Source: Acidilobaceae archaeon UBA158
GTDB lineage: Archaea > Thermoproteota > Thermoprotei_A > Sulfolobales > Acidilobaceae
NCBI GenBank assembly: GCA_002506595.1
Contig: DAXV01000062.1
Location: forward strand, 1-5,002
DNA length: 5,002 bases
Direction of reading: 5' to 3'
In this document: in pieces, positions 1-5,002 of the stretch
Numbering within the stretch: position 1 is the first letter of the stretch
Layout of the letters: each line of letters starts with the position of its first letter
Program-made: the position numbers and the translations under genes
Notes under the pieces: model-generated
Told to the model about the DNA's origin: nothing
Database searches by the model: none
Seen by the model: the letters and a program-made list of their open reading frames with translations, nothing else

Positions 1-105
1 TAAAGAAAAGAAATCTGGGGTGATAGTATGAAAAATGGTATAATTTTTTTAGGTGTAGGTGTTCACGATGTATGGAACTCGTACAGTAACTTTTACAGGT
101 TTTAT
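1..105 (+). repeat. Promoter/leader direct repeat, copy A
   Basis: This is an imperfect direct repeat of 4551-4648. Positions 11-46 match 4561-4596 at 33 of 36 bases. After a 3-base length difference, 68-88 match 4615-4635 at 17 of 21. Weaker similarity continues to about 105. The repeat holds a complete promoter, a leader and a duplicated ATGTATGGAA start region. Here it precedes the SIR2-like gene; copy B precedes an unrelated gene. The window opens inside this copy, so its left boundary is unknown. Confidence 0.8.
16..44 (+). promoter_or_regulatory. Sigma-A-type promoter of the SIR2 operon
   Basis: A perfect -10 box, TATAAT, lies at 39-44. Alignment with copy B places the -35 at TGGGGT (16-21), with a 17-base spacer. 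The -35 is poor here; in copy B the equivalent is TTGGGT, closer to TTGACA. Transcription should begin near 50-52, leaving a leader of about 60 bases before the SIR2-like gene. The weak -35 could mean low or activator-dependent expression, which would suit a toxic effector. Confidence 0.6.
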
Positions 106-136
106 AGTGTATGGAAGAAACCCCACAAATTCATAA
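68..136 (+). other. Possible 22-codon leader ORF overlapping the SIR2 gene start
   Basis: An ATG at 68 opens a 22-codon frame beginning MYGTRTV and ending at TAA 134-136, 26 bases inside the SIR2-like gene in another frame. Copy B has the equivalent MYGMRTV at 4615. Two of the three codons that differ between the copies are synonymous (CGT/CGC, GTA/GTT). The upstream purine sequence (AGGT at 57-60) is only a modest ribosome site. The SIR2 gene itself has a poor site, so coupling through this leader is conceivable. The frame is too short to prove translation. Confidence 0.25.
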
Positions 137-1064
137 ACTAATTCATAAGGCTGAAAGCTCTGGACGATTAATTTTATTTATTGGTGCAGGCGTATCTAAA
201 ATAATTGGTTGTCCTTCTTGGCAAGAGTTAGCTGATTCCATGTTGGAGAAGTTGTGGCGTGAATATAAACAAATAGATTTTTATGCATATAACCACCTTA
301 AATTTTTGGATCCAAGAAAAAAACTTACTATTTGTAAAGAGTTGTATAAAAATGATAAAGTTCATTCATTTGCTGATGACATTAAAAACTTACTAACAGC
401 AGATGACGGTAAAATTAAAGAATTCGGGAAGATTTTTTCTTATTTACTTAACTTTAACGCTATATATATAACTACAAATTATGACACTTATCTGGAAAAT
501 GAAGTAAAAAAGAAAAATAGAAAGATAATCTATAAAAAGGAAGAATTGGTAGAATCTAACCTAAATAGTGGGGATATGATATATCTTCATGGTAATATTA
601 ACTACCCTGATTCAATGATTATTACAATAAGTGACTACTTAATGTTCTATCAAGATGAAAAAGTGAAAACTTTTTTAAATAAAATTTTTACTGAATACAA
701 TATACTATTTATTGGATATGGTCTAGAAGAGTACGAGCTCTTAGAATTTTTAGTAAAATCTTCCACTTCTTTCGATAATCAACTTATGAACAACGAGGAG
801 ATAAAACCTAGTCCATTGGATAAACAGAATAATGATGAGATACGCCATGTTATGCTTTATCCACTATTTGATCAAGATAAGGAGCTACTCAAATTCTTGA
901 ATATGTACTATAGAAAATTGAAAATATTACCAATCACTTATTCAATAAATAAAGGATACGAAAATCTTACTAAAGTTTTAGAAAGATGGGGTGAAACGAT
1001 GACATCCTTCTTGGAAGGAATACAAAAAATAGATAATTATCTATTAAAGGGGATGAATGAATGA
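111..1064 (+). CDS. SIR2-like NADase-type defence effector
   Basis: This is a 317-residue cytoplasmic protein with a SIR2-like (SIR2_2 type) Rossmann fold. The visible motifs are LILFIGAGVS at residues 20-29 with GCPSW at 33-37 (nucleotide-binding loop), TTNYD at 121-125 with the putative catalytic Asn123, YLHGN at 158-162 with the putative catalytic His160, and FIGYGLEE at 200-207. Bacterial members with this Asn/His pair, such as ThsA, DSR1/DSR2 and the SIR2 partners of short Argonautes, deplete NAD+ during phage infection. NAD+ cleavage is therefore the likely reaction, inferred from motifs. No sirtuin-type zinc cysteines are seen, so protein deacetylation is unlikely. Residues 221-243 are a hydrophilic loop. 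The C-terminal YPLF...YY...ITYSI stretch (250-278) is typical of stand-alone SIR2_2 proteins as I recall them. The start at 111 is the first possible one after in-frame stops at 105 and 87; its ribosome site is weak. The stop overlaps the next start by ATGA, so the two form an operon. No transmembrane or signal segment is apparent. Confidence 0.92.
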   Translation: MEETPQIHKLIHKAESSGRLILFIGAGVSKIIGCPSWQELADSMLEKLWREYKQIDFYAYNHLKFLDPRKKLTICKELYKNDKVHSFADDIKNLLTADDGKIKEFGKIFSYLLNFNAIYITTNYDTYLENEVKKKNRKIIYKKEELVESNLNSGDMIYLHGNINYPDSMIITISDYLMFYQDEKVKTFLNKIFTEYNILFIGYGLEEYELLEFLVKSSTSFDNQLMNNEEIKPSPLDKQNNDEIRHVMLYPLFDQDKELLKFLNMYYRKLKILPITYSINKGYENLTKVLERWGETMTSFLEGIQKIDNYLLKGMNE

Positions 1065-3688
1065 ATATGACAAAACAGGAAAAAGAGATTTTAGAGCTTA
1101 TAAAAGGGAATCAGGTATACGCAGATTATTTCCTGCAGAAAGTATCTGATATTAAATGGTTTAACATATTAGAAAACGAAGGCTTTTTTTCACCTAAAAC
1201 AGCACCAGGTCCTCAACAAATTGACCATGAAGGGGGATGGATAATTCCATACTGGAATGTTTTAGATTACTTAGAAAGAATTTCAAAACAGGTAACGGAA
1301 CCAGGCAAAGAGAAATATGTAGATGATTTACTATCGATTATCAAAAATGTTACAAAGTACCACATTGACAATAACAAACTATTAGACAACTACAAAACAT
1401 GGTGGGGGTTTGTAAAAATTCTTTGCAATATACCAAACAAAAAAATAGATCAAGACATAATAAACCTAATCCCTTATTGGCTAGATTCAAAATTTGATAA
1501 CAGTTTACCAGCCTTAGAAATTTTAAATTGCCTTCTACCAAAATTATTAGATAGTAAAAATGATGGTGATTTTGAAAAGGCGGAGATAATTTTTAATTAC
1601 ATAACAGAACTTACGTATAAAAAATCTATAACAACTGTGGATCCTTATTTTCTATTTAATTCATTTATAAAAAAGGGGCTAGCTAAGAAATTTGGGGAAA
1701 AGTGTAGTAAGGATGTAATTTTGAGTTTAGCCACCAAATTAAATGATGTATTAGAGGTGGAAAGAAAAAGTAGAGATCTACCCCCATTTACCGAATCTTC
1801 GTATGATTTTTCGTATATATGGTTTAATTCGATGTTTACTACCCCAACTTATATTCAAAATGATGTTAAGCAACTTTTTGTTCTGATACTACGAGAGATA
1901 CTGTTTACTAAAGCGGGGGGGGACGAAGAGACTACAAGAGAATTACTTGAAACTTTTTTAGGTAAGAATTATGCCTATCCAATATTTAAAAGACTTGTTT
2001 TATATATAATCAGCAGTTATTGGGGCAAATATAATGACACATTTTGGAAAACTTTAGAAAAAGAACCAAAATTCTTTAATAACTTACATTATATGTCTGA
2101 GATATGTAGAATACTCCAAACTTTTTCCCAAGAAGAAAAGAAAAAATTTAAAAATATCTCTGGAGAAGAATATATCAGGAAGTGTAGGGAATACAATCCA
2201 TACTATATATTACGTATCGGACTACCCCCATTAACCAAAGAGAAAATATCAACAATGCCAAATGAGGAATTGGCCAAATATTTAAAAACACCCATCTCGA
2301 ATTGGCCCTGGAAAGGACTTGCCTTGAGTGGTTTATCTAAAGCACTTGAACAAGCTGCGAAAGATAATCCAGAAAAGTTTGTTGAAAACCTGGAACCGTT
2401 TCTAGAAAAAGAGTATATATATGTGTATAGTATTCTTTCAGGAATTAAAATTGCACTTAAAGATAAGAAAATTGTAAATGAAGAAAAACTTTTAGATTTC
2501 ATTGAAAAGTATATAGAAAAAGAAGAATTTTGGAAAGATAAGTATAGGATGAATAAAAATCCATGGAATACCAACCATCTTTTGGTAATAAGTGTAATAG
2601 GGGAATTACTAAAACTCTTTAATAAAAATGTAGATAGGCTTTTATTTGTTACTCTAGGTATATTAGATAAAATCTTAAAAACTGGGATAAGAGAGGAGTT
2701 AAATGATACGGATTATTTTTACATTGCATCAAATTCAGCTTTAGGTATAGTGTTAAGTTCTATGATAGAATTAGTATCAAAACTTGAAAAAGGGGGCAAA
2801 GAAAAAAGAGAATTTCTACAAAAATATGAAGAAATCTTATCAAAGGAAATAATAGAAGGCTATGTCTGGTTTGGACATTATTTGTTAACTTTTTATCATA
2901 TAGATAAAAATTGGACTAAGGATAAAGTAAAACAATTACTTAAGCAGAAAGAGGAACTCTGGGAAGCTTTTGCTGTCGGATATTTTTTTAACCTTAACTT
3001 TAATGAAAAAATTTATTACCTTATGAAGGCACATTACAAAAAAGCACTGAAATATAGCTTTCAAAGACAAAAAACAGAAGAGCTTCTTATTTATCATATT
3101 TGTATAGCATACTTAAAGGGGTTTGAAGAATTAAACAATAATGGGTGGTTGGCAAAAATTCTTAAAAAATGGGGTATAGCCAAAATATCAAAGTTAATAA
3201 ACTGCTTTTTTATGAACAAACAAAATAGGGGAGTTGAAGAAAAAGTAATAAAGTTTTGGAGATGGATTTATGATAATAAGTTTAAAAATAAGAAAGAGAA
3301 CAATCTAAATGAAGATGATAAAAAGATATTAGCTAATTTGTGTTACTTAGTAGAGTTTTTGCCTGAGATAACGGAGGAGTATTACAAATGGCTTAAACTT
3401 TCTGTTAAATTCATATACCTTGATATAAGACTCTCTTTATTTATCTCGGCCTTAAATAAGATAAAGGACAAAGGAAAAAGTATTGAGTTTATTGGAGATA
3501 TTTACTTGGAGATGTTAAAAAAAGTTACACCAGATTTTGATGAAGAGAATATTAAATTAATAATTGATTTTCTTTATGAAAAAGGTAATAAACAAAAAGC
3601 GGATGAGATTTGTAAAGTATACGCTAAAAGAGGTTTCTTCTTTCTAAATCCTATATACAATAAATATAACCCTATTGAAAGGTTGTGA
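1061..3688 (+). CDS. Large helical repeat-like partner of the SIR2 effector
   Basis: This 875-residue protein of unknown function has a sound reading frame. Its ATG sits in an ATGA overlap with the SIR2-like gene, with AAAGGGG at 1046-1052 as ribosome site. I see no Walker A motif, nuclease motif, signal peptide or membrane segment. The sequence is a succession of amphipathic helices, as in HEAT/ARM/TPR-like scaffolds. Landmarks are KWFNILENEGFF (32-43), W60/P63/W65 followed by YLERIS (70-75), GLSKALEQAAKDNPEKF (424-440) then YVYSILSGIKIAL (454-466), ASNSALGIVLSSMIE (556-570), and LWEAFAVGYFF (633-643) followed by YYLMKAHYKKAL (652-663). From memory, this spacing resembles a family of large helical proteins found with SIR2 or NTPase domains in defence islands; I cannot confirm that here. 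By context it is the likely sensor, inhibitor or activator of the SIR2 NADase, comparable in role to the helical part of DSR2 but encoded as a separate gene. Residues 285-287 are encoded by a G8 tract. The 3' end overlaps by 45 bases the open frame of the opposing pseudogene. Confidence 0.9.
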   Translation: MNMTKQEKEILELIKGNQVYADYFLQKVSDIKWFNILENEGFFSPKTAPGPQQIDHEGGWIIPYWNVLDYLERISKQVTEPGKEKYVDDLLSIIKNVTKYHIDNNKLLDNYKTWWGFVKILCNIPNKKIDQDIINLIPYWLDSKFDNSLPALEILNCLLPKLLDSKNDGDFEKAEIIFNYITELTYKKSITTVDPYFLFNSFIKKGLAKKFGEKCSKDVILSLATKLNDVLEVERKSRDLPPFTESSYDFSYIWFNSMFTTPTYIQNDVKQLFVLILREILFTKAGGDEETTRELLETFLGKNYAYPIFKRLVLYIISSYWGKYNDTFWKTLEKEPKFFNNLHYMSEICRILQTFSQEEKKKFKNISGEEYIRKCREYNPYYILRIGLPPLTKEKISTMPNEELAKYLKTPISNWPWKGLALSGLSKALEQAAKDNPEKFVENLEPFLEKEYIYVYSILSGIKIALKDKKIVNEEKLLDFIEKYIEKEEFWKDKYRMNKNPWNTNHLLVISVIGELLKLFNKNVDRLLFVTLGILDKILKTGIREELNDTDYFYIASNSALGIVLSSMIELVSKLEKGGKEKREFLQKYEEILSKEIIEGYVWFGHYLLTFYHIDKNWTKDKVKQLLKQKEELWEAFAVGYFFNLNFNEKIYYLMKAHYKKALKYSFQRQKTEELLIYHICIAYLKGFEELNNNGWLAKILKKWGIAKISKLINCFFMNKQNRGVEEKVIKFWRWIYDNKFKNKKENNLNEDDKKILANLCYLVEFLPEITEEYYKWLKLSVKFIYLDIRLSLFISALNKIKDKGKSIEFIGDIYLEMLKKVTPDFDEENIKLIIDFLYEKGNKQKADEICKVYAKRGFFFLNPIYNKYNPIERL
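1915..1922 (+). repeat. G8 homopolymer inside the large partner gene
   Basis: Eight consecutive G encode part of Ala285-Gly286-Gly287-Asp288, in an otherwise AT-rich gene. Gain or loss of one G would shift the frame. Reading both alternatives, each meets a stop within about 15 codons (TGA after gain, TAG after loss). That would leave a protein of roughly 300 residues. Tracts of this kind are classic sites of slipped-strand mispairing; whether this one varies is unknown. Confidence 0.85.
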
Positions 3689-4150
3689 TCCAGAATAAAT
3701 TATTTTTTGAATTTTATATTTCTTTCTCTCTTTTAATGTCTTCTTCATAATAGGGGGCTTGTATTTCTTAAGACCTCCTTTATAGAAAAAATCTGACTTT
3801 AATCTAAAAGTTGAATGCCTTTTCTTAGATTGCCCTATGTAGCCTAATTCTAAAAACTTTTTAGTATATGTCTTCACGCTTCTAACTGTAGTACTTAAAT
3901 CCCTTGCTACATCTTTATAATAAATAGATATCCACAAGTCAGATTGATAAGGTAGCCTTATTGTCTTAGCAATAAGCTATACAAGAAATTTAATTTCTTT
4001 GTAAAAGACCTAAATCTTGTAAAATTTTTTTACCAAACAAGGGAAAAACCTTAAGAAAATCTTTGTCCTTTATATCAGGAATAAAAGCTATTACCTGGAT
4101 AACTTTTCCAGTATCAATCTCCATCACCGGTTTCTTAAAAAAGTAGTCAT
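3644..4150 (-). pseudogene. Decayed winged-helix protein, plasmid RepL-like replication initiator remnant
   Basis: On the minus strand an ATG at 4150, preceded by AAAGGAGG with 5-base spacing, starts MTTFL. It then stops at once because the T6 run (A6 at 4137-4142 on +) is one base short. Restoring a T gives MTTFFKKPVMEIDTG and then KVIQVIAFIPDIKDKDFL in one frame. A second net +1 (or -2) shift occurs near 4003-4007, in a T4 run, after KILQDLG. Reading continues as YKEIKFLV, hits TAG at 3977-3979, then LIAKTIRLPYQSDLW. The last part is an intact helix-turn-helix (YKDVARDLSTTVRSVKTYTKKF, from about 3920 down) with LGYIG and DFFYKGG, as in the wHTH of Gram-positive plasmid replication initiators and related regulators. 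The family call rests on memory of such patterns. The open 97-codon tail to 3644 begins at a TTG and is not an independent gene. The lysine-rich C-terminal end and the run past 3688 into the opposing gene suggest that the true stop is lost. An alternative is a phage or transposon regulator. Confidence 0.65.
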
Positions 4151-4155
4151 TATAA

Positions 4156-4175
4156 CCTCCTTTGTAGATATTATA
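4156..4175 (-). promoter_or_regulatory. Ribosome site and -10 box of the pseudogene
   Basis: Read on the minus strand, TATAAT (4175-4170) is followed 6 bases later by AAAGGAGG (4163-4156), then 5 bases before ATG 4150. The ribosome site is textbook quality. It marks where the ancestral gene began and confirms that the frame breaks lie inside a once-translated gene. No convincing -35 is seen 17 bases upstream, and the -10 lies very close to the ribosome site, so the promoter assignment is weaker. Confidence 0.55.
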
Positions 4176-4183
4176 TCATTTGA

Positions 4184-4286
4184 AGTGAAATATTAGAACC
4201 TTTTAAAATTATCTATGGTTGTGTTAAGGAAGTAACGCTTCTAGTAAAGTAAAATGTATTTCACTTTACGTGTTTTCCATTTCACT
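4184..4286. repeat. Cluster of AGTGAAAT octamers upstream of the pseudogene
   Basis: AGTGAAAT occurs on + at 4184-4191 and as its complement ATTTCACT at 4258-4265 and 4279-4286. The variant AGTAAAAT lies at 4248-4255. Four copies within about 100 bases, directly upstream of the minus-strand pseudogene, resemble repeated binding sites for a DNA-binding protein. In plasmid replicons such sites serve the initiator. AT-rich DNA raises the chance background, so the function is inferred. Confidence 0.4.
4244..4269. repeat. 12-base-arm palindrome, operator-like
   Basis: The left arm GTAAAGTAAAAT (4244-4255) and right arm ATTTCACTTTAC (4258-4269) are inverted copies with one mismatch in 12 and a 2-base centre. 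The tiny centre is unsuitable for an RNA stem-loop terminator, and no T-run follows. A binding site for a dimeric protein, or a cruciform-type origin element, fits better. Two of the four AGTGAAAT-type octamers lie inside it. Confidence 0.6.
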
Positions 4287-4314
4287 AATATTGCCTTCTT
4301 ATCTTTGATACATC

Positions 4315-4330
4315 ATTATATATATATAAT
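4315..4330. repeat. Perfect 16-base alternating TA palindrome
   Basis: ATTATATATATATAAT is its own reverse complement. It melts easily and could be a DNA-unwinding element if this were an old origin, but such tracts also arise by chance at this base composition. Confidence 0.4.
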
Positions 4331-4400
4331 CTTAATAAAAATCTTCTATCTTGCTTTTTCTCATTTATACGTTCTCCTTCTAAATAGTATCTATCTCTGT

Positions 4401-4440
4401 CCTCACTCGTTCGCTCGCTTCGCAAAAACTTCGCTCGTGG
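4401..4440. repeat. GC-rich CGCTCG-repeat patch
   Basis: This patch is an abrupt GC-rich island in AT-rich DNA. TTCGCTCG occurs at 4410-4417 and again exactly 20 bases later at 4430-4437, with a related CGCTTCGC between them. On the minus strand it reads as CGAGCGAA/GCGAAGCG units. I cannot draw a stable inverted stem followed by a T-run, so it is not called a terminator. It may be one copy of a dispersed genomic repeat. Confidence 0.5.
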
Positions 4441-4485
4441 AATAATATTTCTATATCTATTTTTTTCATTTCTTTGGGTTAGAAA

Positions 4486-4526
4486 ACATAGTACAATAGA
4501 AATCTCTGTAGACATAGTTCAATAAA
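4486..4526. repeat. Pair of near-identical 15-mers
   Basis: ACATAGTACAATAGA (4486-4500) and ACATAGTTCAATAAA (4512-4526) match at 13 of 15 positions. Their starts are 26 bases apart. They lie 40-80 bases upstream of promoter copy B, where tandem activator or repressor sites could be. They might also be iteron-like leftovers. Evidence is limited to the repetition itself. Confidence 0.4.
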
Positions 4527-4540
4527 TGTTGAGAAGTTAG

Positions 4541-4554
4541 CTTATCCTGATAAG
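4541..4554. promoter_or_regulatory. Small palindrome just upstream of promoter copy B
   Basis: CTTATC (4541-4546) and GATAAG (4549-4554) form a perfect 6-base inverted repeat with a 2-base centre, 12 bases before the -35. A regulator binding here would be well placed to act. Copy A begins at the window edge with TAAAG, aligned to the end of the right arm, so whether copy A has the palindrome cannot be seen. Confidence 0.35.
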
Positions 4555-4565
4555 AGGAATAAATC

Positions 4566-4594
4566 TTGGGTGATGGTATGAAAAATGATATAAT
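4566..4594 (+). promoter_or_regulatory. Sigma-A-type promoter of the downstream gene
   Basis: TTGGGT (4566-4571), a 17-base spacer and a perfect TATAAT (4589-4594). The ribosome site AGGAGG follows at 4604-4609. Transcription should start around 4601, so the 5' untranslated region would be very short for the start at 4619. Confidence 0.7.
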
Positions 4595-4614
4595 TTTAGA
4601 TATAGGAGGTCATA

Positions 4615-4641
4615 ATGTATGGAATGCGCACAGTTTACTAG
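4615..4641 (+). other. Possible 8-codon leader ORF (MYGMRTVY)
   Basis: An ATG lies 5 bases after AGGAGG and is read MYGMRTVY then TAG. It is the counterpart of the MYGTRTV frame in copy A. It competes with the overlapping ATG at 4619, which opens the long frame, so only one of them may be used. Upstream coupling of the gene to this peptide is possible if the real start is 4667. No direct proof of translation. Confidence 0.2.
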
Positions 4642-5002
4642 ATTTTGCTCATTTAGAAAGCTTGTAATGAATAAACGTGATCGAATATTAAATGGAGCTC
4701 GTTTATCGTGGTGCAATTCCCAGATAAATTTTAATCAATCTGAACCTGATATAATTTGGGAATATTTAAATAAAGGAACTAGTTATTTAAATGAACAAAT
4801 AGCTAAGCCATTGTCAACCGAAAGATTTGTGGTAAAGTTTGGTGGCGTTTTCATACACCAAAAACCTATTGTTAAGCGTTTAAGTGAATGCGAAGGAGAT
4901 GAAAAATGTGAATTAGGTGATTTACTTACTGTTTTTCTTTTCGTAGATAAAAATAAAAATTTGCTTTTTCAAAGTGCTTTTATTTCTCAAGCAAAAAAAA
5001 AG
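4619..5002 (+). CDS. Hypothetical protein, possible PD-(D/E)XK-like nuclease, 3' end outside window
   Basis: The frame is open to the window edge, giving 128 codons from ATG 4619, which lies 9 bases after AGGAGG, or 112 codons from ATG 4667, which has only a weak AGAAAG site. The protein body seems to begin at MNKRDRILNGARLSW, so 4667 may be the true start; the extra 16 residues are Cys/Phe-rich and unfamiliar. Counting from 4667, the features are FGGVFIHQKPIV at 58-69, CELGDLL at 81-87 and FISQAKKK at 105-112. Acidic E82/D85 on one strand and Q108-A-K110 on the next hydrophobic strand match the layout of PD-(D/E)XK nucleases of the E/Q-x-K type. I also recall this C-E-L-G-D-L-L...Q-A-K signature from uncharacterised proteins in accessory regions. 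Both points are pattern inference; no catalytic role is shown. It has its own copy of the promoter/leader also found before the SIR2 operon, which suggests common control. Confidence 0.7.
   Translation, partial: MECAQFTRFCSFRKLVMNKRDRILNGARLSWCNSQINFNQSEPDIIWEYLNKGTSYLNEQIAKPLSTERFVVKFGGVFIHQKPIVKRLSECEGDEKCELGDLLTVFLFVDKNKNLLFQSAFISQAKKK

Larger units (their letters stand above)
4164..4550. other. Gene-free, repeat-rich intergenic stretch
   Basis: I find no credible gene in these roughly 390 bases. Short open frames occur on both strands, but they lack ribosome sites and have composition unlike the true genes (runs of Ile/Tyr/Leu on +, Arg-rich on -). The stretch holds an AGTGAAAT motif cluster, a 26-base palindrome, an alternating TA palindrome, a GC-rich CGCTCG patch and two near-identical 15-mers. 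Each is listed separately. It separates the decayed gene from promoter copy B. Confidence 0.6.
4551..4648 (+). repeat. Promoter/leader direct repeat, copy B
   Basis: This is the diverged second copy of the element at 1-105, starting about 4.55 kb downstream. It keeps the promoter spacing, the start region ATGTATGGAA and some similarity beyond (CAGTTTAC, then GATTTTG against GGTTTTA). It differs by a better -35, a consensus ribosome site TAGGAGGT in place of TAGGTGTT, and a 3-base deletion between the -10 and the ATG. Unlike copy A, it leads directly into an open frame. Confidence 0.8.

Noticed and set aside
1350..1541. Minus-strand open frame of 63 codons
   Set aside because: It lies wholly inside the 875-residue gene, has no ribosome site, and its Cys/Leu-rich translation is a complement of the real coding strand.
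2203..2574. Minus-strand open frame of 123 codons
   Set aside because: It is antisense to the same large gene. The Phe/Ser-rich translation is what Lys/Glu codons give on the opposite strand, and no start context was found.
3689..3760. Rho-independent terminator after the SIR2 operon
   Set aside because: Only a weak AT-only pairing around the T6 run near 3702 was found. There is no GC stem, so no terminator is called.
3644..3937. The 97-codon minus-strand frame as an intact small gene
   Set aside because: It opens at a TTG with no ribosome site, and its sequence continues upstream in the same frame (IRLPYQSDLW) past a TAG. It is the tail of a longer broken gene with a good start at 4150.
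4244..4269. Palindrome read as a transcription terminator
   Set aside because: The two arms are separated by only 2 bases and no T-run follows on either strand, so a protein-binding site is more likely.
4254..4515. Overlapping short open frames on both strands
   Set aside because: Neither has a ribosome site or recognisable motif. The plus frame is Ile/Tyr/Leu-rich from TA-rich DNA, and the minus frame's Arg/Glu run comes from the CGCTCG patch.
4164..4550. CRISPR array or insertion sequence ends
   Set aside because: The repeats are too short, unequally spaced and in mixed orientation for CRISPR. No transposase fragment or terminal inverted repeats with target duplication were found.

Overview
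The window is strongly AT-rich. It uses AGGAGG-type ribosome binding sites and sigma-A-like TATAAT boxes, and its proteins are rich in Lys, Ile, Glu and Asn. This points to a low-GC Gram-positive bacterium (Bacillota, probably Clostridia or a relative). The genus cannot be fixed from the sequence. The region looks accessory: a probable anti-phage operon, a decayed plasmid-type gene, a gene-poor stretch full of short repeats, and the start of another island-type gene.

Layout. Positions 1-110 hold a promoter and a short leader. Positions 111-1064 encode a 317-residue SIR2-like protein with the residues expected of an NAD+-consuming effector. Positions 1061-3688 encode an 875-residue, probably all-helical partner joined to it by an ATGA stop/start overlap. 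Positions 3644-4150, on the minus strand, are a pseudogene of a small winged-helix protein resembling plasmid replication initiators. It has two frameshifts and a nonsense codon. Positions 4164-4550 contain no gene I can support, but do contain several palindromes and short repeats. From 4551 the promoter/leader of the window start reappears as a diverged copy. It now drives an open-ended gene (4619 or 4667 to the window end) whose visible part has an E-L-G-D...Q-A-K pattern like PD-(D/E)XK nuclease variants.

How the genes may work together (inference). The SIR2-like protein would be a toxic NADase held inactive until the large helical protein, the presumed sensor or regulator, detects infection. 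Tight coupling of the two reading frames fits a fixed-ratio complex. A run of eight G in the large gene is a possible slippage switch. The duplicated promoter/leader, about 4.55 kb apart and preceding two unrelated proteins, suggests a shared control cassette, or a repeat pair through which the SIR2 operon could be lost or gained.
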